A stretch of DNA of 64,000 bases from Tropicibacter sp. R16_0 (GTDB lineage: Bacteria; Pseudomonadota; Alphaproteobacteria; Rhodobacterales; Rhodobacteraceae): positions 372,001 through 436,000 of the forward strand of contig NZ_JAGHRE010000002.1 of the NCBI RefSeq assembly GCF_017743935.1, given 5' to 3'. The position numbers and the translations under genes were made by a program. Under the pieces are notes generated by a model, which was not told where the DNA came from, made no database searches, and saw only the letters and a program-made list of their open reading frames with translations. Below, piece by piece: positions 36,415 through 45,486 of the stretch. Each line of letters begins with the position of its first letter. Position 1 is the first letter of the stretch.

Positions 36415-37527
36415 ATGGCGCCCAAGCGTCCCAAAGGTGCGGGCGCGTTCCCGAAAGCGGTAGACACCCCCGCGCCTATTAGGCCGGATCCGGATGCGCT
36501 ATATGCGGCGCTGGATCTGGGTACAAATAGCTGTCGCATGCTGATTGCCCAACCCAAGGGCAGCGGCTTTCATGTCGTCGACAGCTTTTCAAAGTCGGTG
36601 CAATTGGGCGCCGGATTGGAACGAACGGGGCGTTTGTCGCGTTCGTCGATGGCGCGTACCGTTCAGGCGCTGCGCATCTGTCAGCAAAAGCTGAAACGCA
36701 ACAAGGTCAAGCGCATGCGCCTGGTCGCTACCGAGGCCTGTCGCCGTGCCAAGAACGCGCGCGATTTCATCCGTCAGGTCAAGCGCGAGACCGGCCTGAC
36801 GCTGGAAATCATCCAGCCCGAGGAAGAAGCCCGTCTGGCCGTCATCTCTTGCGCGCCGCTGGTCTCGACCAAGACCGAGCAGCTCTTGGTCGTAGACATC
36901 GGTGGTGGCTCGACCGAGTTGGTGTGGATCGACCTGTCATCCGTTCCGCGCCGCGACCGCCCGGCCTCGATCACGCGCCTTCATACGGGCTTTCACTCCG
37001 CCGACAGCCCGTTTCACGCGGCCAAGGTGGTGGACTGGATCAGCGTGCCCCTAGGTGTCGCCACTTTGCGTGATCAGTTCAACGATGTCGAAGATGACGC
37101 CGCCCGCTTTGCATTGATGAGCTGGTTCTTTGAGGAAAACTTGGCCGACTTTGCCCCTTACAAGGACGAGCAAGCGCGAGAAGGGTTCCAGATTGTTGGC
37201 ACCAGCGGCACGGTGACGACGGTTGCCGCTTCGCATTTGGGGCTCAAGCGTTACGACCGGACCAAGGTCGACGGGCTGCGCATGACTTCGGATCAGATCG
37301 ACAAGGTGATCCGCGGCTATCTGGAGCTGGGGCCCGTGGGACGCCGTCGCGACCCGCGCATCGGCGAGGACCGACAGGCGTTGATCATGTCAGGCTCGGC
37401 CATTTTGCAGGCATTGTTGCGCTGCTGGCCCACCGACCGGCTTTCGGTTGCGGACCGGGGCCTGCGCGAAGGGTTGCTTTATGCGCAGATGAGCGGTGAT
37501 GGGGTTCTCGAAGACGGGCCCTTCTGA
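36415..37527 (+). CDS. Ppx/GppA phosphatase family protein
   Basis: A 370-residue actin-fold phosphatase. The phosphate-binding motifs are clear: AALDLGTNSCRMLI near residues 31-44 and VVDIGGGSTELVWI near 160. Family members remove phosphate from polyphosphate or from (p)ppGpp. There is no C-terminal HD domain, so it is the short form. A GGAGGG ribosome binding site precedes the start. It is followed by a lipoprotein gene and rlmE on the same strand, a common alphaproteobacterial order. Confidence 0.92.
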   Translation: MAPKRPKGAGAFPKAVDTPAPIRPDPDALYAALDLGTNSCRMLIAQPKGSGFHVVDSFSKSVQLGAGLERTGRLSRSSMARTVQALRICQQKLKRNKVKRMRLVATEACRRAKNARDFIRQVKRETGLTLEIIQPEEEARLAVISCAPLVSTKTEQLLVVDIGGGSTELVWIDLSSVPRRDRPASITRLHTGFHSADSPFHAAKVVDWISVPLGVATLRDQFNDVEDDAARFALMSWFFEENLADFAPYKDEQAREGFQIVGTSGTVTTVAASHLGLKRYDRTKVDGLRMTSDQIDKVIRGYLELGPVGRRRDPRIGEDRQALIMSGSAILQALLRCWPTDRLSVADRGLREGLLYAQMSGDGVLEDGPF

Positions 37528-37598
37528 CCGGATCTCAAGGGCTCCCTCATCCAACTCGTGCGCTGCTGCGTATCGTAAGAAACATCACGAGGTTTCTT

Positions 37599-38123
37599 AT
37601 GCGCGCTGCACTCTTGCTTGCCTTTCTCTTTCTCGCGGCCTGTTCCGGGCGTCCCAGCCTGGATCAGGACAAGCTTTCGGATCTAGAATTCAACCTCGAA
37701 GAGTTCTTTGCGGGCGAAACCGTCGCCTATGGTCAATTCAAGGACATCCTGGGCCGTGTTTCGCGCCGATTTGTCGTCGATATCGAGGGGACGTGGGATG
37801 GTGAAACGCTGACACTGGTCGAGGATTTCACCTATTCCGACAAAACAACCGAACAGCGCATATGGACGCTCACCAAGACCGGCGAGGAGACTTGGTCTGG
37901 CACGGCGCCGGGTGTGATTGGTACAGCCAAGGGCACTGAATCCGGCGACACGTTCAACTGGGCCTATACCATAGACCTGCCGGTTGACGGCGACACTGTA
38001 CGCGTGGGTTTTGACGACTGGATGTGGCTCTTGTCCGAGGATCGGGTCCTCAACATTGCCTATATGAAACGGTTTGGCATCACCGTGGGTGAGGTTACAA
38101 TCGTGTTCGAAAAGAAGCCCTGA
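37599..38123 (+). CDS. DUF3833 family lipoprotein
   Basis: A 174-residue protein. A short signal ends in a lipobox (LAAC, lipid-modified Cys at about residue 15). The mature part matches DUF3833: DLEFNLEEFFAGETVAYGQF, then FVVDIEGTWDGETLTLVEDF and a late DWMWLLSEDRVLNIAYMKRFG. It is probably anchored to the outer or inner membrane. The function is unknown. A clear GAGG ribosome binding site precedes the ATG. Confidence 0.82.
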   Translation: MRAALLLAFLFLAACSGRPSLDQDKLSDLEFNLEEFFAGETVAYGQFKDILGRVSRRFVVDIEGTWDGETLTLVEDFTYSDKTTEQRIWTLTKTGEETWSGTAPGVIGTAKGTESGDTFNWAYTIDLPVDGDTVRVGFDDWMWLLSEDRVLNIAYMKRFGITVGEVTIVFEKKP

Positions 38124-38209
38124 TGCGCCCGCTCGGCGTTTGACCCCGCCCATCTTGAAGCCGCGCAGCGAACAGGGTACACGCAACGCTCTGAACGGAG
38201 GCGGCCCGC

Positions 38210-38926
38210 ATGGCAAAGACACCTGATGGCAAGAACACCTCGGGGCGTGGACAGCGCGACCTGAAGGTCAAGGTGAAGTCCGCGCGCGGGCGCAAGCTCA
38301 GCTCGACCCGCTGGCTTCAGCGGCAGTTGAACGACCCGTATGTCAAACGCGCCCAGGCCGAAGGGTATCGGGGTCGCGCGGCGTTCAAGATCCTGGAGCT
38401 GGACGAGAAATTCCGCTTTCTCGTGCCAGGTGCGCGGGTGGTTGATCTGGGCTGTGCGCCTGGTGGCTGGCTGCAAGTCGCCGTCAAACGGGTGAATGCG
38501 CTGGGCGAACGATCGGGCAAGCGGATCGGCACCGTATTGGGCATCGACCTGCAAGAGGTTGAGCCGGTTGCGGGGGCCGAGGTGCATCAGCTCGATTTCA
38601 TGGATGACGGCGCTGACGACAAGGTCAAGGAGTGGCTGGGCGGCAAGGCGGATGTGGTGATGTCGGACATGGCGGCAGCCTCTAGCGGCCACAAGCAGAC
38701 CGACCACCTGCGGATCATTTCGCTGTGCGAAACCGCCGCCTATTTCGCCTTTGACGTTCTGGAAGAAGGCGGAACTTTCGTGGCCAAGGTTCTGGCCGGC
38801 GGGGCCGAGGGTGATCTGCAGAAACTGCTCAAGCAGAAGTTCACCAAAGTGGCCAATGTCAAACCGCCATCGTCGCGCTCGGACAGTTCGGAGAAATTCG
38901 TGGTCGCCACCGGTTTTCGGGGCTGA
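38210..38926 (+). CDS. rlmE: 23S rRNA 2'-O-ribose U2552 methyltransferase
   Basis: RlmE (FtsJ) methylates the ribose of U2552 in the A-loop of 23S rRNA late in ribosome assembly. The 238-residue protein has [15 protein letters not shown], the SAM-binding motif [13 protein letters not shown] and the catalytic region [17 protein letters not shown]. It carries a basic N-terminal extension ([14 protein letters not shown]) seen in the family. GGAGG lies upstream of the ATG. Confidence 0.95.
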   Translation: MAKTPDGKNTSGRGQRDLKVKVKSARGRKLSSTRWLQRQLNDPYVKRAQAEGYRGRAAFKILELDEKFRFLVPGARVVDLGCAPGGWLQVAVKRVNALGERSGKRIGTVLGIDLQEVEPVAGAEVHQLDFMDDGADDKVKEWLGGKADVVMSDMAAASSGHKQTDHLRIISLCETAAYFAFDVLEEGGTFVAKVLAGGAEGDLQKLLKQKFTKVANVKPPSSRSDSSEKFVVATGFRG

Positions 38927-38929
38927 CCC

Positions 38930-39169
38930 CTAGCGCGTTTTCTGCGCCTTGAACGAGGCACTCGCCAAGTGCTGCAACATCAATCTGTCGCCCTTTGAGA
39001 CGCGGGGAAAGGCCCTGCGGTCGACGCGCTGTGCGGCGCGTTTGGACAGGGATTGCTGGCGCAGGAGTTCAAACAGCCGCGCATGGCGACTTTGATCCTG
39101 CAAGTCAGGCGGCGGTGGCTCTACCGGAACCACCGGCAGGCCGTTTGGCGCGCGGGCAAATTCAAACAT
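38930..39169 (-). CDS. Small hypothetical protein
   Basis: A 79-residue reading frame, basic overall (many Arg and Gln), with a proline-rich start (VVPVEPPPPDLQ) and a helical rest. I do not recognise a family. Its support is a good ribosome binding site (AGAGGA) just upstream, and a position that fits neatly between rlmE and the cytochrome gene. It could still be spurious; it converges with rlmE with only three bases between. Confidence 0.5.
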   Translation of the reverse strand: MFEFARAPNGLPVVPVEPPPPDLQDQSRHARLFELLRQQSLSKRAAQRVDRRAFPRVSKGDRLMLQHLASASFKAQKTR

Positions 39170-39271
39170 CTCATCCTCTTTGGCAGCTGGGCAGCTTTCG
39201 CCATCATGGCCACCAAAGCTAAAGAAAGAATAAGAGCGATTTTAGGCAACATAGCGGCCATCTCGGGCCCC

Positions 39272-41185
39272 TTAGCGCGACAGGTCCTCTTGTAGTTGCA
39301 ACAAAGCAGGATCCCCTGGGACACTGTTCAGCCCTTCGATCAACACCCGTCGCGCCGCCCTTGGCCCACCGTTGATGTGGGCCAATTGTACCAGCATCGG
39401 CCAAGCCTCGGCTCGCTGCGGATCCATCTCGACCACCTCGCGAAAGGCCCTCTCTGCGGCCTGCGCGTTGCGCATGGTCAGGGCCAGCCCGCCCAGAACC
39501 AGATGCGTTTCCGGAAAATCGAGCCTTGTCCTGAGCGAGCGTTGCCAATCCTGCACCCCGGCCCCAACAACCGCCTGCTGGCTGCGGGTCATCGATGATT
39601 GCGGCACGTTCAGAACCGCCTTGGCCGCCGCAATCCGAACCGAGCGCACGGGATCGCCAAGAACCGGCATCAAACGCTCCAAACGCTCTGTGGGCGGGGC
39701 CGCTTGTTGCAAGCTGGCGGCACTTGCACGTACCAGCGGATCGGGCGCACCCAGCAGATTGGCGGTCTGCCCTGCCAGCTCAGCCGAGGCCGCGCCCTGT
39801 AACAGATAGAGCGCGGTGGCCCGCACGATCCCCGCCTGCCCCTCGTCCAAGGCGATGCCCAACAGATCACCCGATGCGCGCACCGGGTCGATCTGTGCGC
39901 GAGTAAAGGCCGACCCAAAATGCGGCTGCCTGTGCTTGGCATCTGGGAACCATTCGGCGATGCGTGATGCGGCCCAGGCCGGGTCCTTGTCTTCGTGACA
40001 GGTGGTACAGGTGTCCGGCGCGCCGGTTTCAGCCGAAAGATCAGGCCGTGGAATGCGGAAGCTGTGATCGCTGCGCGCGTCCACCTGCATGTAGGTCTTT
40101 TCAGGCATGTGACAGTTGCGGCACTGCGCGCCTTCGCTCCCTTCTGGGTGATGGTGATGATCCGGGCTGTCATAGTCGGCAATGGGCAGGCTTGGGAAAT
40201 CCGGGTTGCCTGCCAGCGAATGGCATTGCGTGCACACAGCGGTGCCTTCAGCGCGCAACTCACCACTGTGCGGCTCGTGGCAGTTCATGCAGGTCACGCC
40301 CTTGGCATACATCTTGGATTGCAGGAAAGAGCCATAGACATAGACCTCGTCCAGGATCTGACCGTCCGGGTAGTAGAGCCCCGGCCGCAACAGGCTGAGC
40401 GCATAGGTCTGGTGATAGGCTGTTCCGGGCAGCGGGTTGCCATCCTCCAGCGCTTCGCGGCGCGAGTGGCAGCTGGCGCATTGCTGGATCGCAACCTCTT
40501 TGTCGGCCCAATCCATGGCGAAGCCAGTTTCGGTCAACCCGGCTGGAGGGGTTTTGCCCGTGGTCCATTCGATATGAGCAGAAGCTGGCCCATGGCAGGC
40601 CTCACACCCGACCCCGATCTCGGCCTGGGTCGAGCGATAGCTGCGGGTTTGCGGGCCATAGTTGCGCTTGTATCCGGTGGCGTGGCATTCGGCGCAGCGG
40701 GCGTTCCAGTTCTTGTAAGTCCGGGTCCAATGCAACCCGTCATTGGGCGGCAGGTCTTGATCGGGGTAAAGATGCCCCCATGCTTGACGCTCGGTGTCCC
40801 AAAAGACATCAAAGCTCTGCAACCGCCCATTTCCGGTCTCGAACAGGTACTGCTGCAACGGTTCGATGCCCGCCACGGAATGGGCCTTGTAGTTGGTTGT
40901 GACCCCATCCTTTTCCGTGACCTTTGCAAAATAGTCGGCACCGTCGGTCGAAAACTCGACCTCCATCCCGTCGTGCGCAAACCTTGTGCCGTCAAAATCC
41001 CCCTTCACCGATTGTGCAGAGGGCGTCATCCAGGCCTGTGCATGATGTGAGCGGTCCCACTCTTGCGCCGCGTCTTCATGGCAATCGCGGCACGCTTCAG
41101 ACCCCACATAGGACGGCGCATCTTGGGCGTGCAGCGCGCCAAAGGGCGCAAACGCAAGCAAGAGGACGAACAGAAATGTCTTCAT
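39272..41185 (-). CDS. Eight-haem c-type cytochrome with HEAT and TPR repeats
   Basis: A 637-residue exported protein. A signal peptide (residues 1-20) is followed by eight CXXCH haem-binding motifs between about residues 32 and 395: CRDCH, CAECH, CEACH, CASCH, CMNCH, CTQCH, CRNCH and CTTCH. A His-rich stretch (DHHHHPEG) lies among the later ones. After the haem domain come HEAT-like repeats (residues about 440-540) and TPR-like helices at the end. Octahaem cytochromes of known type reduce nitrogen or sulfur oxyanions; this fusion has no assigned function. Start at 41185 gives the best signal peptide. Confidence 0.85.
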   Translation of the reverse strand: MKTFLFVLLLAFAPFGALHAQDAPSYVGSEACRDCHEDAAQEWDRSHHAQAWMTPSAQSVKGDFDGTRFAHDGMEVEFSTDGADYFAKVTEKDGVTTNYKAHSVAGIEPLQQYLFETGNGRLQSFDVFWDTERQAWGHLYPDQDLPPNDGLHWTRTYKNWNARCAECHATGYKRNYGPQTRSYRSTQAEIGVGCEACHGPASAHIEWTTGKTPPAGLTETGFAMDWADKEVAIQQCASCHSRREALEDGNPLPGTAYHQTYALSLLRPGLYYPDGQILDEVYVYGSFLQSKMYAKGVTCMNCHEPHSGELRAEGTAVCTQCHSLAGNPDFPSLPIADYDSPDHHHHPEGSEGAQCRNCHMPEKTYMQVDARSDHSFRIPRPDLSAETGAPDTCTTCHEDKDPAWAASRIAEWFPDAKHRQPHFGSAFTRAQIDPVRASGDLLGIALDEGQAGIVRATALYLLQGAASAELAGQTANLLGAPDPLVRASAASLQQAAPPTERLERLMPVLGDPVRSVRIAAAKAVLNVPQSSMTRSQQAVVGAGVQDWQRSLRTRLDFPETHLVLGGLALTMRNAQAAERAFREVVEMDPQRAEAWPMLVQLAHINGGPRAARRVLIEGLNSVPGDPALLQLQEDLSR

Positions 41186-41227
41186 CGAAATTTGGCTTTC
41201 TTGGCTGATGCGAAAGGGGTGCACGGG

Positions 41228-42097
41228 CTATAATCGATCCTCTGCCCCGCCTCCGGCCCTCAGGTCGATCAGGGCACCGTTGTATTCGGCCCCAAGGATC
41301 AGGATTGCAGAGTTGAGATACAAAAAGATAAGCGCCGCCATGGCCCCGGCAAGCCCGGCATAGGTGGCGCTGTAGACCGCGAATTTACCCAGATAGTAGG
41401 AAAACCCCCAGCCCGCAGCGGCCCAAAGCGCAAGGGTCAGCAACACGCCAGGCAAAATCTGGACAAGGTTGTGCCGACGACCCGGCAGCACCATGTGGCA
41501 GGCCAGAACGCCACCCGCGGGGATGGCCACGATAAAGATCCAGCTCAATCGCTCTTTCGACACCCAGGTGGGCGTCTCGCCGGGAATGGCCTCTGCCACC
41601 AAGGTGGCATAGATCGGAAAGACGACCTCGACCGCTGCGGTGATGATCAGGATCGCACCACCGGCCACGACCAGGGCAATACACAAGAGCCGCGCCTGCC
41701 AGAACGGGCGCATGTCCACATCGTGATAGGCCCGCGTCATCGCCTCGCGCACCGCATCCACACCATTCGAGGCAAAATAGATGGCCAGGAGGCCACCCAC
41801 TGTCATCACCTGCGTGCTGGCGCCTGCCAGAACCGCCTTTAGCTCGGTCTCGATCGGGTCTGCGACCGCCTCGGGCCAGGTGCCAAAAATCAATTCGATC
41901 AGATCCTCGGTGATCAGATCATGCGACAGGCTCCCTGCAAGGGCCACGACAAACAGGATAAAGGGAAACAAAGCCAGCATCATCGACATGGCGACATGGC
42001 TGCTCATCACCCAACCGCCCTTTTCGGCAAAACGGTAGAAGGCCAGCCCAAAGGCGCGGACCGGATCGGGAATGGCTGGGTCGGCAAGCAAGCTCAT
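41228..42097 (-). CDS. YihY/BrkB-family inner-membrane protein
   Basis: A 289-residue integral membrane protein with about six transmembrane segments. It shows the YihY family features: FALKGGWVMSSHVAMSMMLALFPFILF-like first helix region (SSHVAMSMMLALFPF), then DAVREAMTRAYHD and NSAILILGAEYNGAL at the end. Function of the family is unknown; earlier RNase BN naming is not supported. It lies between the cytochrome gene and an AI-2E-type transporter on the same strand. Confidence 0.87.
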   Translation of the reverse strand: MSLLADPAIPDPVRAFGLAFYRFAEKGGWVMSSHVAMSMMLALFPFILFVVALAGSLSHDLITEDLIELIFGTWPEAVADPIETELKAVLAGASTQVMTVGGLLAIYFASNGVDAVREAMTRAYHDVDMRPFWQARLLCIALVVAGGAILIITAAVEVVFPIYATLVAEAIPGETPTWVSKERLSWIFIVAIPAGGVLACHMVLPGRRHNLVQILPGVLLTLALWAAAGWGFSYYLGKFAVYSATYAGLAGAMAALIFLYLNSAILILGAEYNGALIDLRAGGGAEDRL

Positions 42098-42136
42098 AGG
42101 ATCAGGATACACCTAAACAAAGCGCGGCGCACGAGG

Positions 42137-43225
42137 TCAGGATTGATCATCTTCTCCCTCCAGTGCCTCGGTGTTGCCGACAGCCTCGGCCAAGGTTTGC
42201 CAAATGGTCACGAACAGCCCTGCCAGGACTGGCCCCAAAACCAGCCCCGACGCGCCGAACAAACCCAGGCCACCCAAGGTCGAGATCAGGATCATCACGT
42301 CGTGCAGCTTGGCGTCCCGACCGACCAGGATCGGACGCAGCACATTGTCGATGGTCGAAACCACAAGCGCCGCCCACAGAGCAAGGCCAGCGGCGGCCAC
42401 ATAAGCCCCTTCGATCGCCAGATAAGCCGCACCAATGAAGATCACCACCGGCGCGCCAAGACCCGGCAAGACAGCCGCCACCATCATCACCACCGACCAG
42501 AAGGCCGCCCCCTCGATCCCCGCGATCCAAAAGCTGATGCCCCCCAGCATCCCTTGGATGAAGGCAATCGAGAGCGTCCCCTTGATCGTTGCCCGGCTGA
42601 CCGAGACGATACGTTCGTGCAACTTGGCTTGGGTCTCGGGGCGCAGACCGGTGTAGCGCAGAACCTGCACCATGATCGGTGTTTCGAACTGCAGAAAGAA
42701 GAAAAGCGAATAGAAATAGACAAAGAGGCTAAGAAAAAACGTCGCCGCGCCAACCGTGACCTGCCCCACTGAGGCGACAAAGAACCGAGCAACCGCCTGC
42801 AGGATCGTGCCCATCCGCTCGGTGATCTTCTGCCGGATGTCTTCGAGATCAATCTCAAATGGCACCCAGCTGGGCAAAGTGAAGGTCGTCGGGTTGTTCG
42901 AAAGATCGGTGGCAAAGTGACTGACGTTGTTGACCAGAGCACTGGCCTGGCTGATGGCCAAAATGATCAGTGCAAACAGGGGCGCAATCACCAGAAACAT
43001 CAATGACAGTAGGGTGATCAGGCTGCCCGTGTTGCGCCGCCCGCCCAGAAACGCCACGATCTTGCGGTTCATTGGCTGCGCCATGGCGCCCGTGATTGCC
43101 GCCAAAGCAAGCGGCACCAGGAACCCCAAAGTCATAAGCACAAATGTTACCGTGATCAGCAAAGTGATCAGGATCAGGGCCAACCATCGCCAATTGTCGG
43201 CAAGGTCCGGTTTTGATTGGATCAT
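42137..43225 (-). CDS. AI-2E family transporter (first copy)
   Basis: A 362-residue membrane protein of the PerM/TqsA family, with about eight transmembrane segments. The C-terminal family pattern is present: LPGLGAPVVIFIGAAYLAIEG, IDNVLRPILVGRDAKLHDVMILISTLGGLGLFGASGLVLGP. Some members export the signal AI-2, others move ions, so substrate is not clear. The start at 43225 was selected for a GGAAGG site. It is divergent from a similar protein at 43606, with a small acidic protein gene in between. Confidence 0.88.
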   Translation of the reverse strand: MIQSKPDLADNWRWLALILITLLITVTFVLMTLGFLVPLALAAITGAMAQPMNRKIVAFLGGRRNTGSLITLLSLMFLVIAPLFALIILAISQASALVNNVSHFATDLSNNPTTFTLPSWVPFEIDLEDIRQKITERMGTILQAVARFFVASVGQVTVGAATFFLSLFVYFYSLFFFLQFETPIMVQVLRYTGLRPETQAKLHERIVSVSRATIKGTLSIAFIQGMLGGISFWIAGIEGAAFWSVVMMVAAVLPGLGAPVVIFIGAAYLAIEGAYVAAAGLALWAALVVSTIDNVLRPILVGRDAKLHDVMILISTLGGLGLFGASGLVLGPVLAGLFVTIWQTLAEAVGNTEALEGEDDQS

Positions 43226-43356
43226 TCCCTGTCCTTCCCGCACCTTCAAGCAAACACGATAACGCACGGGAATAGTTGCATTTTATTCGCATGCGATGCA
43301 ACATCATATCAGAATTCCAATACCTTTTTTCCAATGATTCTATGCAGGAGCATGTG

Positions 43357-43596
43357 ATGTCCGATTTTGACGACTGGGTGGCTGACCTTAAACAGAAGCG
43401 TGATGAGTTGAAGGTCAAGCTTCACCTCGCCAGCAAAGATGCCGAAGATGAATGGGACGATCTTGTTTCGGATTGGGACAAATTCGTGCGGGAAACCCAG
43501 CTGGACAAATCCGCCGAAGAGGTGGGCGAAGCAGCCAAGGAACTGGGCCTGCGCATGAAGGCTGCCTTTGACCGCATGAAGCAAGCCAAGGACTGA
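43357..43596 (+). CDS. Small acidic helical protein
   Basis: A 79-residue protein rich in Asp, Glu, Lys and Trp, predicted as long amphipathic helices (MSDFDDWVADLKQKRDEL; DEWDDLVSDWDKFVRET). No transmembrane segment or signal. I do not recognise a family. A good AGGAG site precedes the ATG at 43357. It is followed nine bases later by an AI-2E-type transporter, so they are likely one transcript. Confidence 0.72.
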   Translation: MSDFDDWVADLKQKRDELKVKLHLASKDAEDEWDDLVSDWDKFVRETQLDKSAEEVGEAAKELGLRMKAAFDRMKQAKD

Positions 43597-43605
43597 TCCA
43601 CGATC

Positions 43606-44685
43606 ATGACGGCCCCTGATCCCACCCCCGTCGGGTCCATCCGCCCGCGTCTATCCACCTGTCGCGATATCGCGATCATCATGGGACTTGTGGTCTGGGG
43701 GCTGTACATGGGATCCGGGTTCTTGATCCCGCTGACGTTGGCCTTGCTGGTCTATGTGTTGATCATCGCGGTCGCAGATCGTGTTGCGGGGAGGTTTGTG
43801 CCGTCGTGGCTGGCCAATCTGATTGGCATCGCCGTGGTGCTGACGGGACTGTTTGCGGTGATGTTTGTTCTGGGCAATCAGGCAACGCAATTTGCCCGCG
43901 CCGTGCCCACTTATGAAAGCCAGTTTGATACGGCCGTGAACCGCGTGGTTACCCTGGTGGGCAACGATGTGACCAAATTCATCCGCGACCACCTGATCAA
44001 CATCGACATGTCCATCATTGCGCGCAGCGCCTTTGGCGGGGCGACGTCCTTTCTCAACACCTTCTTGCTGATCGCACTCTATGTCTTCTTCATGATGGCC
44101 GAGCGTGTGATCTTTCGCGACAAGCTGCGCCTTGCTGCCAATGACGCGGAACTGGGGCGTGAGCTGTCCGCGATGATGGCGGCGATTTCCCACAGTCTGC
44201 AGGCTTATGTGGGCGTCAAGACATTCGTCAGCGTGCTGACCTCGCTGATCAGCTATGCGGTGTTCCGTTGGCTGGAGCTGGAATACGCTGAAACCTGGGC
44301 GGTTCTGACCTTTGCGCTGAACTTCATCCCGTCGATCGGTTCGATCGTGGCAGTTGTATTCCCGGCGCTGGTGTCGCTGGTGCAGTTCGACACCATCACG
44401 CCGTTTCTGATCATCGTGCTCTTTTGCGGCACGGTTCAATTCATGATCGGCAACTTTCTGGACCCCGCCCTGCTGGGGCGCTCACTCAACATGTCGACCT
44501 TCATGGTGATCATTGCATTGACGTTCTGGAGCGCGGTCTGGGGCGTGATCGGTGCCTTCCTGAGCGTGCCGCTGACCGTCTGCATCCTGATCGTTTTCAG
44601 CCACATCCCCGCCCTCAGGCCCGTGGCCATTCTCATGTCCAAGGACGGAGAATTGTTGACGGCCGACACCAAGAGACCGGAGTAG
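43606..44685 (+). CDS. AI-2E family transporter (second copy)
   Basis: A 359-residue membrane protein of the same family as the divergent gene at 42137 but clearly different in sequence. It has about eight transmembrane segments, a soluble segment after helix 3 and the family C-terminal pattern FIPSIGSIVAVVFPALVSL and FLDPALLGRSLNMSTFMVII. Substrate unknown. It leads a run of envelope genes that reaches the MoxR-Bat operon. Confidence 0.88.
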   Translation: MTAPDPTPVGSIRPRLSTCRDIAIIMGLVVWGLYMGSGFLIPLTLALLVYVLIIAVADRVAGRFVPSWLANLIGIAVVLTGLFAVMFVLGNQATQFARAVPTYESQFDTAVNRVVTLVGNDVTKFIRDHLINIDMSIIARSAFGGATSFLNTFLLIALYVFFMMAERVIFRDKLRLAANDAELGRELSAMMAAISHSLQAYVGVKTFVSVLTSLISYAVFRWLELEYAETWAVLTFALNFIPSIGSIVAVVFPALVSLVQFDTITPFLIIVLFCGTVQFMIGNFLDPALLGRSLNMSTFMVIIALTFWSAVWGVIGAFLSVPLTVCILIVFSHIPALRPVAILMSKDGELLTADTKRPE

Positions 44686-44689
44686 ACCC

Positions 44690-44983
44690 ATGGCCACCAA
44701 AGCCCAGCTCGAGGCCGAACTGGCCGCACTCAAATCCCAACTGGCGGCTTCGAACGCAAAGCCAGCGCCAGAGCCGGAACCAGATCCGGAGCCTGAGCAA
44801 AACGATGAGCAATCGGCCTTTACCGCCCTGCTCAAGGAACATGGAGTGGATACCCATGACATCGACGCCTTATGGGCGCAGTTCTCGTCCGAGCTGAGCG
44901 ATCTGCCCGAAAAGAAACCGCTTTTGACCGCTGTTGCAGCCTTTGGACTGGGGTTTGCCCTTGGCCGGATGTCCAAATCGTAA
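44690..44983 (+). CDS. Small membrane-anchored protein with coiled-coil start
   Basis: A 97-residue protein. It starts with a coiled-coil-like helix (AQLEAELAALKSQLAAS), has a Pro/Glu-rich linker (PAPEPEPDPEPE) and ends with a single short hydrophobic glycine-containing helix (LTAVAAFGLGFALGRMSKS), as in ElaB/DUF883-type inner-membrane proteins. It starts four bases after the transporter stop and is followed at once by another membrane protein. Confidence 0.78.
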   Translation: MATKAQLEAELAALKSQLAASNAKPAPEPEPDPEPEQNDEQSAFTALLKEHGVDTHDIDALWAQFSSELSDLPEKKPLLTAVAAFGLGFALGRMSKS

Positions 44984-44996
44984 GGAGAAGAGAGCC

Positions 44997-45458
44997 ATGA
45001 ACCGGATCAGCCGCAACCTGACCATTCTCTTTCGAACCGAACGCCTGATCGCACGACGGCAGATGGCTGTTCTGCGTGCGCAGACCGGGCTGGTGGCTTT
45101 TGCCGGTCTGGTCGCAGGTATCGCCATCATCATGCTGAACGTCGCCATCTTCTATGCGCTGGGCACTGTCATGGCGTCGCATTACGCTGCCCTGATCGTT
45201 GCCCTTGGAAATGCGCTGATGGCCTTGGTTCTTGTTGCGATCGCCAGCCGCATGAGCGCCGAAAAGGAGCTCGAGCCCGCGACCGAGGTACGCGACATGG
45301 CTCTGGCCGAGATCGAGGCCGACCTGAACGAGGTTGCTGACGAGGCCCGCGAGTTGACCCGCAATGTCAGCCGGATGGCGCGCGATCCCCTGGGCACCGC
45401 CCTGCCCGCCTTGATCGGCCCGCTGCTGTCGCTGCTGCTGAAATCCAAAGACAAATAA
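44997..45458 (+). CDS. Small integral membrane protein (phage-holin-like/YqjD-type)
   Basis: A 153-residue protein with two transmembrane helices near residues 32-55 and 62-82, a helical Glu-rich cytoplasmic part and a hydrophobic end. It resembles the 'phage holin family' membrane proteins (Actinobacteria-type holin superfamily III) found near DUF883 proteins; it is not from a phage. A strong AAGGAG site lies nine bases before the ATG. Probably co-transcribed with the gene before it. Confidence 0.75.
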   Translation: MNRISRNLTILFRTERLIARRQMAVLRAQTGLVAFAGLVAGIAIIMLNVAIFYALGTVMASHYAALIVALGNALMALVLVAIASRMSAEKELEPATEVRDMALAEIEADLNEVADEARELTRNVSRMARDPLGTALPALIGPLLSLLLKSKDK

Positions 45459-45486
45459 ATTTTCAAATTACCGAAACGGACATGTC

